In this document: positions 12,299 to 23,871 of the stretch, in pieces
Layout: each line of letters opens with the position of its first letter
Numbering within the stretch: position 1 is the first letter of the stretch
Origin: Cornus controversa
Lineage: Eukaryota > Streptophyta > Magnoliopsida > Cornales > Cornaceae
NCBI GenBank assembly: GCA_026545225.1
Contig: CM048845.1
Location: 32,292,501 to 32,356,500 of the forward strand
Length of the DNA stretch: 64,000 bases
Direction of reading: 5' to 3'
Made by a program: the position numbers and the translations under genes
Notes under the pieces: model-generated
What the model was told of the DNA's origin: nothing
The model's database searches: none
What the model saw: the letters and a program-made list of their open reading frames with translations, nothing else

Positions 12299-14101
12299 TG
12301 TAAGAACCGTGACAATTTTTGGTCGATTTTCCTTTATTTTCATCTATTGTCATATTAATGCTTTAAATTATTATATATGTATTTTAAATGTAAAATATAT
12401 GTTTTGGAGACTTATTTAACGTTTGGAGAAGTTTATGGAGCGTTTGGAAAAGTTAATTTTTTCAGGTCTAGTTGACCCGAGGCGTGGGCCTCGTGGGCCC
12501 AGAAAATTCAAAAGTGTTAGAATGACTCCAAATTTGGAGGGTAGCTTAAAAAAATATTTGAAGTGCTAGAAAATCAATTTCATGTCAATCGGAGTTCTAA
12601 AAATTGAAAACAAAACCTGGGAAGGTTTAGTGAAAAGGTCACTACATTGTTGTAAATAAGTGGAGGTTAAATTTTATAAATTGCAAGAGAATGACCCAGC
12701 CCTCATTTCTCATTCTCTTTAGCCACGAGAGAAATATACATATAACATATATATCTCAACATCTTCTTTTTCACTTCTCCATTAAATTAGAAGGTCTTGG
12801 GGTGAGAATTTGAAGATACCGAAGAAAAGGGAAATGGTCTACGCATTAAGGGCTCGAGTTTGATCCATTTGGAATCAATTTCAGAGAAGGTTGGTTTTTG
12901 GTGAGAATTGAGGAAATCATTTGGAAGCTCTTCTAAATTGAGGTAGGGATGCCTAACCCATAGAATTCATGATTTTTGTGAGTATATTGGTTGTCTATGA
13001 AAACCAATTGGTTATGTGGGATAATTAGATGTCTTACAATATTAGAGCATGCTAAATTATGCCATTTAATGAATTATCAATGTGAATTGATGTTAGTGCA
13101 TGTTTATAATTGCCTTATATGAGTATATAAGCAAGTTGAGATTGAGTTATGAAGTAATTATATGAAATCATATATATGTGTGAAGGTGACACTTATGTGT
13201 TTGATAAAATGTCTTAGAAGCATGTTTAAATGTGAAACATGATTAATTATTTATTTAAGTGATATGAAATGTGCATTATGTGAAACATATCCAATGTGAG
13301 AGTGTGTGATGACTATGTGGGAAATGTACAAGTATAAAAATTAATGTTATATTGCTTGAATTGTATGTATACACTGTCATGAGCATGTTGAATCCATTTT
13401 CATTCATTGGGAAATGCATGGTGAGGGTGGTGAATTCAATCGAGGTGATAAAGTTTATTTAAGGAATGGTGAGGTATTCCGATAAAGGTAACCCTTACGG
13501 AACGTCCTTAGTGAGGTATTTCGGTAAAGGTAACCCTCACGAGGTGATCGGTAGCGAGGTATTTCGATAATGGTAACCCTTGTGAGTTGATCTGGTAAGG
13601 AGTCATTGTTAGGTGGGATTGGGCAGCTCGTAAAACTGGAACCCAAGGATTGTGTGGACAGTATGAGGGAGTTATGCATATCACGTTGCATTTTATATAT
13701 TGCTTGTGATATGGTTATAATGTACGAATATTTTATTAGCATGTTTAAATGTAAGTGTATGCTTATGTGGTATTCATAGAACTTGCAAAATTGTGTTTTT
13801 GACATTGTTACTGAGCGTGTGGTTGCTCATCCCATAAGGATTAACTATTTTCAAGAAATAGAAAGGAAGTGGCGTAGTCTCCCTAATGGTAGAGTTGGTG
13901 TGGAGCGAATTTCGGTTTCATTAAAGTCTTATTTACTTTATTTGAATGCATGTCCAGATTATGGGCTATATGCATGTGAAAAACATGTAAAGAGCATTTA
14001 TGTTTTGAGAACATGTATTGCTTATGCTTTATGGTTTGATTCATTTAAATACGATTTCGAAGCATGTGTTGTTCATGACTTATTATTTCATACATTGTGA
14101 G
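12299..14101 (+). repeat. G1 3' LTR, interrupted by C1
   Basis: Starts TGTAAGAACCGTGAC right after the purine tract. The last ~870 bp match the 5' LTR parts at 1-384 and 4511-4995. It stops at 14101 where C1 begins; the remaining ~850 bp known from the 5' LTR do not appear to the right within this window. Confidence 0.85.
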
Positions 14102-15538
14102 TGATAGACAATGAATAATGCATATTCAATATCCCTAAAATTATATGAATTAGTGTCTTAGTAGAATGTCTTTCATGTTTTTATTAATAATTTTAATCTT
14201 TTTATGATTTCAGGTGATTAGGGGTAATTCTAATGAATAATGGTGAAATTAGGCTACAAATGATGCTCATTTAGTTATTACAGAAGCTTAACCCATGAGA
14301 GATATGTTTATATTGAAGATCCAAACTAAATGAAATAAAGAAATGGGATGGAAATGAATTTAAATAAAGAAAAGGAGCACGGGCCTATTCGCATTGAAGA
14401 TTGGGCCAATTCAGGCTTAAAAAATTTGGGACCCGTTTTGATATTCAGACCATAACTTCGTACACAATTGTCAAAGCAACCCAAACTTCGTGTAAATTGA
14501 AAGAAATTCAATTCTGTACAATTTCATATTTCACTTTGTGAGGCGCAAGTGCCATTTTCTTATGCGCACTTGCCACTTTGGGGAGGCCAGGTGTCCTGTT
14601 GGTTTTGTTTCACAAAATTAAAACAACAAAAAAGAAGAAAACTAGGGCATTCGGGAGGGGAGAAACACAGAGAGATATACAGAGGCGATTCGTGACGATA
14701 TGGGGAAGAAGATGGTGATTTTATCATTGTTCAAGCCTGGACCTCCGATCATGAGTGGCTAAACACCATTCCGGGGAAGTGACGTAACCCTAACCTGTAT
14801 TTCAATGTTTTAAATTGTATATTAATTTGGGGATTATTTATTTTATGCATTGATTGTATAACCGAGACATAAACAACAACAGTACTGTTAGTTTTAATTT
14901 GAATGTATTAGTTCAGTGCATATTTACTCTTGTTCTTGTAGGATGAATATAAAATTGCAGTGATTAGGGTTTAGTTCTTTTCAACTTCTGTGATTTTGTT
15001 AAGACAGGTTATACAATAGTTTTCATAGATCATTCAATTTAGAGTTTTTATAATTCGTACTAAGCGAAGATGGGTTATCATATCATAAATCAGATGTATA
15101 GGCCATACTAAGCGAAGACGAGTTATGATTAATTGTATGTGAAATGAATCCCCTTGATATAATTGAATTGGGCTTGTAGCCATTCTTTTTTGAATGCATA
15201 GATTAAACCTCCCAAGTTAGTATAATTGTCATTGTCAGAAGGTTAGTGGTGAAGTCAATTCCTAGGACTCTCTCTCTCCAGAATCTATCATTTATTTATG
15301 TCATTTAATTTCAGCACTTTAGTATAAAAAAAGTAAAAAAAAATTCTTTTTGAATTAAATTAGACAAGGTCTTGATAGCTTAACAACAAAACCAGCGCAG
15401 TCTTTGTAGGTTCGACCCCTACTCACCACTCTACTAATTTTAGTAGAGTATTTGTAGGGTTTTATAAATTCTCTTTTGTCGAGGTGTAAAATAACGACAT
15501 TATTACATATTATTTTATCACGTTTTGCACAACGAACA
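14102..15538 (+). mobile_element. C1: Athila-like LTR, C family
   Basis: Starts TGATAGACAATG and ends AACGAACA. It matches C3 (45456-46987) over its length and C2 (21726-23212) over the left five sixths. A decayed Asp-type primer site follows at 15542, which makes C1 a 5' LTR reading rightward. The left flank is GTGAG; no matching right copy is seen. Conserved noncoding blocks: ATGAGTGGCTAAACACC (~14751), TACTAAGCGAAGA (~15058, ~15108), GGGCTTGTAGCCATTC (~15169), GTTAGTGGTGAAGTCAATT (~15242), GGTTCGACCCCTAC (~15409). Confidence 0.8.
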
Positions 15539-15541
15539 AAA

Positions 15542-15555
15542 TGGTGTCGTTGCGC
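15542..15555 (+). other. Relic primer-binding site next to C1 (tRNA-Asp type)
   Basis: TGGTGTCGTTGCGC lies three bases after C1. The intact site in B3 reads TGGCGCCGTTGCCG. The differences in the first half are C to T changes at CpG, as expected from methylation decay. Confidence 0.6.
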
Positions 15556-16236
15556 GCTTGAGGGGGCCGATGCAGGGTGATGATGAGTGTTGGAGGGGCG
15601 CTGCTGCGCGCGGTTGGTGCGCTGCTGCGTGTGGCTGATGCGCGGCTGCGTGCCTTGCTGTGCATGGCTGCTGTACGGCTTCTGGTGCACAGTTTTTCAC
15701 TTGTGGCTGGTGTAAGGCGGAGGGAGTGGATGTCGGTGGCTGGATGTCCTTGCGTTCCTAGGATTGGATTGTGGCTGTTGGTTGGTGAAGACAATGCATA
15801 TGCCAAATTTTTAGGAAAAGAAATGGGCTGCGGGCTTTTGGCATGGGCAGCTACAAAATGCGCATATGCGCAACTTTTAGTGATCCTCCTACGCAAGTGC
15901 ATCTCGTAGACAGTAGGTTCAGGCAAATACTGTCTTTAATTGCGCAAATGCGTTCCAGCAGGCGCTATTGCACTTTTTGTCCAGTTGACTCACCTTGAAA
16001 ACCTGTAATTGCGCAGATGCGCTTTCGGAAACGCTTTTTCACTTATTAACCAGTAGGTTTACCTGAACTCATTAGCAAACACATTAAAAATGTCCACACA
16101 TAAAAAAAAACACTAACTTCAAAACTCAACGAAACATATACAACAGATAAAATAAATAAAGAATTAAACAAAACAAAACAAAATAAAATAAAATAATAAA
16201 TAAATAAATAAATAAAAATGAAACACTCTATACAAA

Positions 16237-16269
<33 letters not shown>

Positions 16270-16355
16270 AATAAATAAAATAAATAAAATAAAAAAAAAT
16301 AAAGCAGAATTACACTAAGAAAACCAGGTTTAACGTCCCGGCCAAACGGACACCA
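15556..16355 (-). other. A1 3' untranslated spacer with GC-rich island and word cluster
   Basis: There is no credible gene here. In A1 orientation the spacer opens after the pol stop with GGCCGGGACGTTAAACC (16327-16345), the counterpart of GGACGTTAAA after B3 pol. Then come an A/T simple-repeat tract (16150-16310, with AATA and AT runs), a cluster of TGCGCAAATGCGC-type palindromes (15850-16040) and a GC-rich island (about 15550-15715) of loosely repeated GCGCGGTTG/GCTGCTGCG words. The island's open frames look like shadows of its GC content. Confidence 0.55.
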
Positions 16356-16359
16356 ACAC

Positions 16360-17500
16360 TCACTCATCAAAATAAACGGGATCTGCCAACTCGACGACCT
16401 CCGCGTTTTCACTAAGCACCTCATTCTCAATGTAAGGTTTTAATCTCTGACCATTCACCTTTAGGACTTTACCATCCTTGATATTTTGAATATCAACTAC
16501 TCCATGTGGAGACACGGATAAGACAACATAAGGGGGTTCCCATCTCGAATGAAGTTTACCAGGAAAAAATTGGAGTTTAGAATTATATAACCACACTTTT
16601 TGCCCCGGTTCAAAGGATTTTTGCATAATGTGCTTGTCATGAAATGCCTTAGTTCTTGATTTATAAATTTTTGTGCTCTCGTAAGCATCATTACGCACTT
16701 CTTCCAATTCATTCAACTGGAGTTGACGACTAGAGCCTCCTAATTGCATATCAAAATTAAACTTTTTAATTGTCCACATTGCTCTATGTTCTAATTTGAC
16801 TGGGATGTGACAAGGCTTCCCATAAACAAGTCGATATGGCGACATGCCAATGGGAGTCTTGTAAGCTGTACAGTATGCCCAAAGAGCATCATTAAGCCTT
16901 AATGACCAGTCTTTCCTATCAGGCCGAACCATTTTTTCTAAAATTTTTTTAATCTCCCTATTTGACAGTTCAACTTGCCCACTAGTTTGGGGGTGGTAGG
17001 GGGTGCCAACCTTATGAGTGACAGAGTACTTAAAAAATAAAGTTTTGAAAAACCTATTGTAGAAATGCTTACCTCCATCACTTATAATTGCCCTTGGCGT
17101 CCCAAAACGACTGAAAATATTTTCTTGAATGAATTTAATCACCACTTTCTGGTAGCCACTGCCTCAACCCATTTCGAGACTTAGTCGACCCCAACTAGAA
17201 TATATTCAAATCCAAAGGAGATTGGGAATGGTCCCATAAAATCAATGCCCCAAACATTAAATATCTCTACAACTATTATAGGGTTCAGTGGTATCATATC
17301 TCTCCTTGTTATGGCCCCTAACTGTTGACATCTCACGCATGCTCTACAAAACTGGTAAGAGTCCTTAAAGATTGAAGGCCAGTAAAAACCACATTGTAGA
17401 ACCTTAAATGCAATTTTTCGAGCACTGAAGTGCCCGCCACAAGCTAAGGTATGACAGAAAGTAAGCACATTGTGGACCTCACGCTCAGGTATGAACGCCG
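16360..17500 (-). pseudogene. A1 integrase (Athila-like)
   Basis: On the minus strand: the HHCC domain (HTLACGGHFS, then CRACVRCQQLG) at 17310-17460, core start WGIDFMGPFP, a stop after the first core segment (17145-17180), then [29 protein letters not shown] with the catalytic Glu, and the C-terminal tail [15 protein letters not shown] ending at 16360. The order and the tail match Athila-type integrases. The break after VATRKW makes it non-functional. B3 keeps only the last ~35 residues of this domain. Confidence 0.85.
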
Positions 17501-17644
17501 GATCACTTAATCCGAATAATATTTGAACAAGTTAGGGTCCTCCCAATAATAGGACTTGACTTGGGCATAGAAACGGTCTTTTTTATGTTTGAACCAATGA
17601 GGAGGAGTTTTACTTATTACTAGGTAATTCACAATGTTAGCAAA

Positions 17645-18330
17645 CTAAGATTCCTTCTCATGAGTGACTGCAAAGAGTTGTTCATCTGGGAATGAATATA
17701 TAAGGGGTAGATTGCATATTGACTCAACGAGAATACGAGAAAGGTGGTCGGCAACCACATTCTCGGAACCCTTTTTATCCGTAATTTCATAATCAAACTC
17801 CTGTAATAAGAGAATCCATCTAATGAGTCGGGGTTTGGTTTCCTTTTTGGTTAACAAATGTTTAAGAGCAGCATGGTCAAAAAACACTACAACTTTGGAC
17901 CCTAGAAGATATGACCGAAATTTTTCTAAGGCAAACACCACAGCTAGCAACTCTTTCTCGATAGTGGTGTAATTCAATTGAGCACCTGAGAGAGTTTTAC
18001 TAGCATAGTAAATCACAACTGGCAACCTTTCTTTTCGTTGTCCCAAAACAGCACCTACGACATAGTTTGAGACATCACACATGATTTCAAACGGTAATGA
18101 CCAATTGGGGGGTTGTATGATAGGGGCAGAGGATAGAAGTGACCTAAGATTTTCGAAAGCTTCTAAACATGCATTATCAAAGTGAAAAGGAACATCTTTA
18201 GCGAGTAGATTACACAATGGTTGTGCAATCTTACTAAAGTTCTTGATAGACCTACGATAAAAACCTGTATGCCTTAAAAAGGAACGAATACCCCTTATCA
18301 AATTTGGTGGAGGTAGTTTGGAGATAAGCT
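17645..18330 (-). pseudogene. A1 RNase H and connection domain
   Basis: A 218-codon open stretch reads [68 protein letters not shown] and [10 protein letters not shown]. The D, E, D, D catalytic positions are kept. It ends with [13 protein letters not shown] and a stop, after which the integrase start reads in another frame. Confidence 0.85.
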
Positions 18331-18359
18331 CAACTATAAAATAATAGAAACTTCTATGC

Positions 18360-19400
18360 CATTACCTGACACTATGTGACCCAACACTATACCCTATTGA
18401 ACCATAAAATGGCTCTTTTCCTAGCTTAACACCAAGTTGGTATCTTTGCAACGTTTAAGCATAAGGGTTAAATGTTTCAGGCAACTATCAAATGAATCCC
18501 CAAAAATTGAAAAGTCATCCATAAAAACTTTGAGAAACTTTTCTACCATGTCTGAGAAGATAGACATCATATACCTTTGAAAAGTAGTGGGTGCATTACA
18601 CAACCCAAAAGGCATCCGTCTATTTGCAAATGTACCAAATGGACATGTGAAAGTCATTTTCTCTTGGTCATTAGGATCGACTGCCACTTGGTTATACCCA
18701 GAATAACCATCTAGAAAATAATAGAAACTTTGACCTGCAAGTCTCTCTAAGATTTGATCAATGAATGGCGAGGGAAAATGATCTTTTCGAGTGTTTGAAT
18801 TCAACTTCCTATAGTTGATACATACCCTCCACCCGGTAGTGGTTCGTTGTGGCACAAGCTCTCCCTCAGAATTTGGAACCACAGTGATTCCAGACTTTTT
18901 GGGCACAACTTGAGTGGGACTCACCCACTTGCTACGGGTAAATGATACCCACATCTAACAATTTCACCACTTCCTTCATCACTACCTCTTTCATGTTAGG
19001 ATTTAAACGATGTTGGGCCTCTCTCGAAGGTTTAGCATCTTCTTCTAGATGAATTCGATGCATACACACTGAAGGATCTATACCCTTAAGGTCTATCACA
19101 CACCATCCTATTGCTTCTCTATGCTCCCTAAGGACATCCAAAAGCTCACTTTTCTGGTCACTAGACAAGCTAGAGGAAATGACGACCGGAAGAGTTTTGT
19201 TTAATCGTAAGAAAATATACTTAAGATTATCTGGTAACAGTTTTAGCTCTAGCTCAGGAGGGGACACTAAGGATGGAATCGGTAGAGTACTAGACAATCT
19301 AGGCAATGGTTCCTTAGTTGATCTCCAAGGCAAAAAATTAGCACTGGTTACACTTCCTAACAGAGAATTTACCTCACATATATTCTGATCTACATCAAAA
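18360..19400 (-). pseudogene. A1 reverse transcriptase
   Basis: In order: [80 protein letters not shown] and the catalytic box FMDDFSIFG near 18500. A frameshift at about 18940-18955 separates the first part from the palm. The catalytic residues survive, but the frame is broken and the thumb region (18300-18420) is degraded. Confidence 0.85.
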
Positions 19401-19890
19401 TCCTCACAATCAAAATGGGCTAAACATGCCTCTAAAGGGTCTGTGGTCAAAATTAGTGAAAGTGAATTTTCACAACCTTTTCTATAAGGTCTACAGCATA
19501 GCACTCATTTTCATCTGCATGATGTTGAGATGCATTAAAGATATTTAACCACACCTTCATATTCCCAAAAGAAATGTCCATAACCCTCGTACGACAATTA
19601 ATGCAAGTATTAACCGTGGCTAAGAAAGGACGACCTAGAATCACAAGAATGGACTTCATAGGATCAGGTACAGGTTCTGTGTCTAGGACAATGAAATCGA
19701 TTGGGAAATAAAATTTGTCCACTTTTATTAACACATACTCAATAATCCCATGTGGTTGTTTTATTGATCTGTCTGATAATTGTAAAATAACTGACGTAGG
19801 ATTAACCTCACCCAATCCCAATTGCAAGAACACTGAGTAAGGGATAAGATTCACACTCACCCCTAAATCAAGTAGTGCCTATCAATACCA
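19401..19890 (-). pseudogene. A1 protease region
   Basis: Reads GVSVNLIPYSVFLQLGLGE, SDRSIKQPHGIIEYVLIKVDKFYFPIDFIVLDTEP, VILGRPFLATVNTCINCRTR, MDISFGNMKVWLNIFNASQH. This is the Athila aspartic protease and following spacer. B3 has DLGASVN at the active site; here it is GVSVN with the preceding codons disrupted. Confidence 0.8.
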
Positions 19891-20235
19891 GCATCCCCTA
19901 TAACATAAGATATAGTGGGTGCACCTGGATCTTTAAACTTAGGGGGGGTGTTATGCTAAATAATCGAGCTCACTTGCTCGGTAAGAAATATTTTCCTTGG
20001 GACACTTCCCTTTGAATTACGCTTTTGAGTGCATAAATCTTTCAAGAACTTTGCATATATTGGGATTTGTTTTATAGCATCAAGGAGAGGAAGATTTATT
20101 TTTACCTGCTTAAAAACTTCCATTATATCTTGCACTTTCTCTCCTTATTTTCCAACACGTGCTAACTCCTTGAGACGTGTAGGTGGAGAAAGTGTTGCCT
20201 TATTAAAGTCTTCGGGGCAAGACCATACCATTGGT
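19891..20235 (-). pseudogene. A1 gag C-terminal end
   Basis: Minus-strand sequence covers the conserved gag tail (INLPLLDAIKQIPIYAKF and KDLCTQKR, preceded by TRLKELARVGK). The rest of gag and the 5' LTR are absent: the sequence switches to fragment D near 20196-20240, where TTAAAGTCTTYGGGG occurs twice (about 20205 and 20235). Confidence 0.7.
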
Positions 20236-20375
20236 TAAAGTCTTTGGGGACATCACGGAGTCAAAGAGGCTACGTGGGAGCGAGATTAAGAAGTCCGCTC
20301 AAAGTACCTTGAGTTATTTTCTACTTGAGGTATGTTTCTAATTTCGAGGACGGAATTCCTTTAAGGAGGAGAGGT
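20236..20375 (+). pseudogene. D: last codons of a chromovirus pol, with purine tract
   Basis: Opposite in strand to A1. The phrase resembling KVFGDI.ESKRLRGSE is a frame-shifted version of the chromodomain end (VKVLWHHH..EATWE) of G1. It runs to the purine tract TTAAGGAGGAGAGG at 20361-20374, which abuts the LTR start. Confidence 0.6.
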
Positions 20376-21681
20376 TGTAGAGATTGTGTGAAAAGTGTCT
20401 TGGTCACATGATTGGTCAAGAATCATGTTAGGGTATCGGGTTGAGTCCAAGAGAGAGACAAGTGTGTGATATTGCTTTCATTTGAAATTGTGAAGTACGA
20501 TATGTGTTAATGTATTCTTATATATATGCATTGTTGTGAACGAACATGATCTATATTGAATGATACATGTAATGTAGTGACATGCATTCATGTAGGTCGT
20601 GTTGAGTCGGCATTAGGTGGGTTGGGGTATCATTACAAAGCCATCATGGTGATCACCATTTTATTTTAAACTCTTCTTATAGATAAGGCATTGATGAATG
20701 ACAGGACTTGAGTGTCCAAGTGGAACTCTAGTAGTGTTTTGAAATCTTTTGGATATTGTATATTTTGTGGCTATTTATGCTGGCTTGTGGGATGAGACTT
20801 CATTTGAAGATGTAGTTATATTTTGGACAAATGTAACTTAATGCATGCTTGGATTATAAGCTTCTTGTATATGAAAAGACTTTGGATTTGGTCATGAGAC
20901 ACTTGTTGAAGCACTTAGCTCATTTGATGAATCTATTCATTATGAATGGATTTTGGTGGTGAAGGTGAATGATTCATTTTGATATATGAGTTAATCAAGA
21001 GTATGATTTGGAATATATGATTGATGTTAGTACCTTTCATGTATGATTTCAAGGTTGTAAGAATGGATTATGAAGGTAGAAAAGACTTGAAATGTCAAAA
21101 AAATGACCATTTGCATAGCTGCAGAATCTGGGCGCTTCGATGCATTGAAAGGCCCATTTTGCTTCAATACATCAAAATGCCCTTTTTGATCTATCATAAA
21201 ACCCGTAGGATTTTAGAATGTCAAAGTACCGAGAGTTAATTTTGGTCGATACTTGTTCGATGCATCGAAATCATCATTTCAATGCATCGAAATCACTATT
21301 CACAGTATGCTCTTAAATTTGCCCAAACTTCAATTAGGCATAACTTTTTCGTTTTGAATCATAATTGACTGTGGTTTTTTTTTAAATCAAGTATTTTTGG
21401 ATCCTCTTTCGAATTAAATAAGTATCACACTCAAATTCCAAAGTACCTGAAGTTAGGTTCTGGATAGTTAGCGGTTTATGGACGTGAATGGGGTGAAACC
21501 TTTACTGTTTACCGTCGGTTTCCGAGAGTTAGAAATCAGAGCATGACAAAATGATATAAGAGCATGGTATCAAGGTGAGATTGGTCTCAAAATAGTTCAC
21601 ATGGTAGAGTGAATGGGTTCACACTTAGAATTCGGGGTCTGTCCGGGGGACTCCCGACAGTCCGAATTTCGGGGCGTGACA
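20376..21681 (+). repeat. D: chromovirus 3' LTR with shortened U3
   Basis: Starts TGTAGAGATTGTG directly after the purine tract and ends GGGGCGTGACA. It is 1306 bp, less than half of its relatives E3 (3001 bp) and E4 (2.9 kb). After the first seven bases the sequence matches E4 from its middle (about 54055 leftwards on the minus strand), so most of the U3 side is missing. An older LTR end (to 21548) and an iMet primer-site-like TGGTATCAAGG (21565-21575) lie 133 bp inside the end. Palindromic words TTCGATGCAT(C/T)GAA occur at 21136, 21256 and 21278. Confidence 0.75.
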
Positions 21682-23705
21682 GAATATGTCACTTTCTTAC
21701 TTGGTCCAACCTTGTGGTAACTTCCTGATAAGTAATGAATATTGCATATTCAATATCACTAAAATTATATGAATTATTTTCTTAGTAATATTTCTTTCAT
21801 GTTTTTATTAATAATTTTAATCTTTTTATGATTTCAGGTGGTTAAGAGTAATTCTAATTAATAATGGTGAAATCGGGCTACAAATGGTGCTCATTTAGTA
21901 ATCACTGAAGCTTGACCCATGAGAGATATGTTTATATTGGAGATCCAAACTAAATGGACTGAAGAAATGGGCTAAAAATGAATTTAAATGAAGAAAAGGA
22001 GCAGGGCCTATTCGCATTAAAGATTGGGCCAATTCAGGCCTAAAAAGTTCTGGACCCGTTTTGGTATTCAGATCATAACTCCATACACGATTGTCAAAAT
22101 GACCCAAACTCTTCTTAAGTTGAAGGAAATTCAATTCTGTACAATTTCATATTTCACAAAAATTATCTAAAACGGACGTTTTTAGCAACTTTCTACCCCA
22201 ATTGCTCAGCTGCCACTTTTTGGACGCAAATGCCACTTTGTGAGGTGGAAGTGCCATTTTCTTATGCGCACTTGCCACTCTGGGGAGGCCAGGTGTCCCA
22301 TGGGTTTTGTTTCTCAAAGTAAAATGGCACAAAAGGAGGAAAAACTGGGTATTCTGGGGAGAAGAAACACAGAGAGAAATATAGAGTCGATTCGTGACGA
22401 TACCGATACGGACAAGAGGATGGCGATTTCATCATCATTCAAGCTTGGACATCCGATCATGAGTGGCTAAACACCATTCCAGAGAAGTGATGTAACCCTA
22501 ACCTGTCTTTAAATGTTTTAAGTTGTATATTAATTTGAGAATGATTTAATTTGTGCATTGATTGTATAACCGAGACATAAACAAGAGCTGTGCTATTGCT
22601 TTTAATTTGAATGTATTGATTCATTGCACATTTATTCTTGTTCTTGTAGAATGAATTTGAATTTGCAATGATTAGGGTTTGGTTTTTTTCAACTTCTGTG
22701 ATTTTGTTAAGACAGGTTATATAATAGTTTTCGCATATTATTCAATTTAAATTTTTGATAAGTCGTACTAAGCAAAGATGGGTTATTACATCATTAGTTA
22801 GTCAGATGTATAGACCATGCTAAGCGAAGACGAGTTATGCTTAATTAAATATTGAACGAATTCCTTGATAGAATTACATTGGGCTTGTAGCCATTCTTTT
22901 CTGAATGCATAGATTAGATGTCCCAAATTAGTACAATTGTCATTGTTAGAGGGTTAGTGGTGAAGTCAGTTCCCAGGACCTTCTCTTCCTGATTAAATTT
23001 CATAACATCAATTTATAAATATCTTTAATTTTCTCAATTAAAATCAACATCGAACATCAACAATTAGTTTTCAATTATTTTAAAATTAATTCAAGACTAA
23101 GTAACATAACAATTCATCCTTGCAAGTCCTTGAGGTTTGACACCCTCTTATAGCCCTATCCTATGAGGACTCGTTCTATTGCGAGTGGTTAAGTAGAATT
23201 GAAATCACATCACTTCCCAATGGCCAAATAATTTACAATGTCCACATACCATGGTATTGATTTATTAGACACTCCAAATAATTGTTCATCCAAAAAGGAC
23301 TCACAAATAGGCAATCTATCCAACGAGGAGTTCACGAAGATTTGAGAAAAATGATCGGCCACCATATTTCCTGTCCACTTGTTTTCTTGAGTCTCCATAT
23401 CAGCTTTAGGCTCATAGTAATCAATAGAATCCATGAAGAAAATATCACTCTGGTCTGGAGTGTGTTAGATAGCATTAAAAATATTAATCTTGACCTTCAT
23501 GTTGCCAAAAGAGATGTCCATGATCCTCGACCTACAGTTTATGCAAGCATCAGCAGTAGCTAAGAAAGGCCAGCCAAGGATGACTGGAATGTGCCTCCTT
23601 GAATTATGGACTGGCTCAGTGTCTAGCATTATTAAATCAACAACATTTCATTCTTTGGCACATAACTCTTGGAACGCCTTTTCTGAGTGCACAAGTCTTT
23701 GAAAA
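21682..23705 (-). pseudogene. A2: internally deleted Athila relic, split by C2
   Basis: Minus strand, from the right: end of gag (CTQKR near 23690), protease region (LDTEPVHNSRRHIPVILG, PFLATADACINCRSR, MDISFGNMKV), then after FFMDSIDYYEPK a jump straight to the RNase H end (GNMVADHFSQI), [30 protein letters not shown]2, and LPQGWTK at 21682-21725. RT and most of RNase H are missing, a deletion of roughly 1.8 kb judged against B3. The frame runs across the junction near 23386. Confidence 0.75.
21726..23212 (+). mobile_element. C2: solo LTR, C family with a foreign 3' end
   Basis: A 1487-bp unit, TGATAAGTAATG..ATCACATCA, with exact CTTCC duplications (21721-21725, 23213-23217). Up to about 22990 it follows C1 and C3. 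After that it departs: C1/C3 end in GTTCGACCCC..CGAACA, while C2 ends with a TTGAGGTTTGACACCC, TCTATTGCGAGTGGTTAAG and ACATCA layout like the B and T families. It looks like a recombinant LTR that still integrated properly. Confidence 0.85.
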
Positions 23706-23871
23706 ACCCATTTAAAAAGGTACTATGTTTAAAATCTAGCATTTAAAAAATGTTTCTTTTTAATTATTCATTTTTGGCAGTATATCTTCTAACTTTTGAA
23801 AAATAGAAGAACTTTACAGTAAGAAGTTCTTCCTTTAAAAGTAATTTACTGTCAAAAAGAGAAAGGACTTG
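23706..23871. other. Unassigned stretch with two inverted repeats
   Basis: No ORF and no similarity to the other elements here. A perfect 9-bp inverted repeat, GAAGAACTT (23806-23814) and AAGTTCTTC (23824-23832), lies within a larger imperfect one, TTTTTGGCAGTA (~23771) and TACTGTCAAAAA (~23847). Both sit just upstream of the USE box at 23872. Confidence 0.5.

Larger units (their letters stand above)
1..14101 (+). mobile_element. G1: Tekay/Del-like chromovirus (Ty3/gypsy), decayed
   Basis: A gypsy retrotransposon reading rightward: 5' LTR (starting before the window), initiator-Met primer site, gag with zinc knuckles, protease, RT, RNase H, integrase with a C-terminal chromodomain, purine-rich tract and 3' LTR. 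Domain order and the chromodomain place it among plant chromoviruses. Positions 1-370 match 13230-13610 and 4511-4995 match 13611-14095, which identifies the LTR pair. The 5' LTR is split by E1, gag by T2 and the 3' LTR by C1. Every enzyme domain carries in-frame stops, so the copy is dead. The last ~850 bp of the 3' LTR are not in this window. Confidence 0.9.

Noticed and set aside
15510..15926. Ala/His-rich ORFs on both strands in the GC-rich island
   Set aside because: Open on both strands at once because of GC bias and few stop codons; no domain; low-complexity AAAHQP repeats.
16150..16310. A/T-rich run as an origin or matrix attachment site
   Set aside because: Simple AATA and AT repeats in a transposon spacer; nothing beyond composition supports a function.
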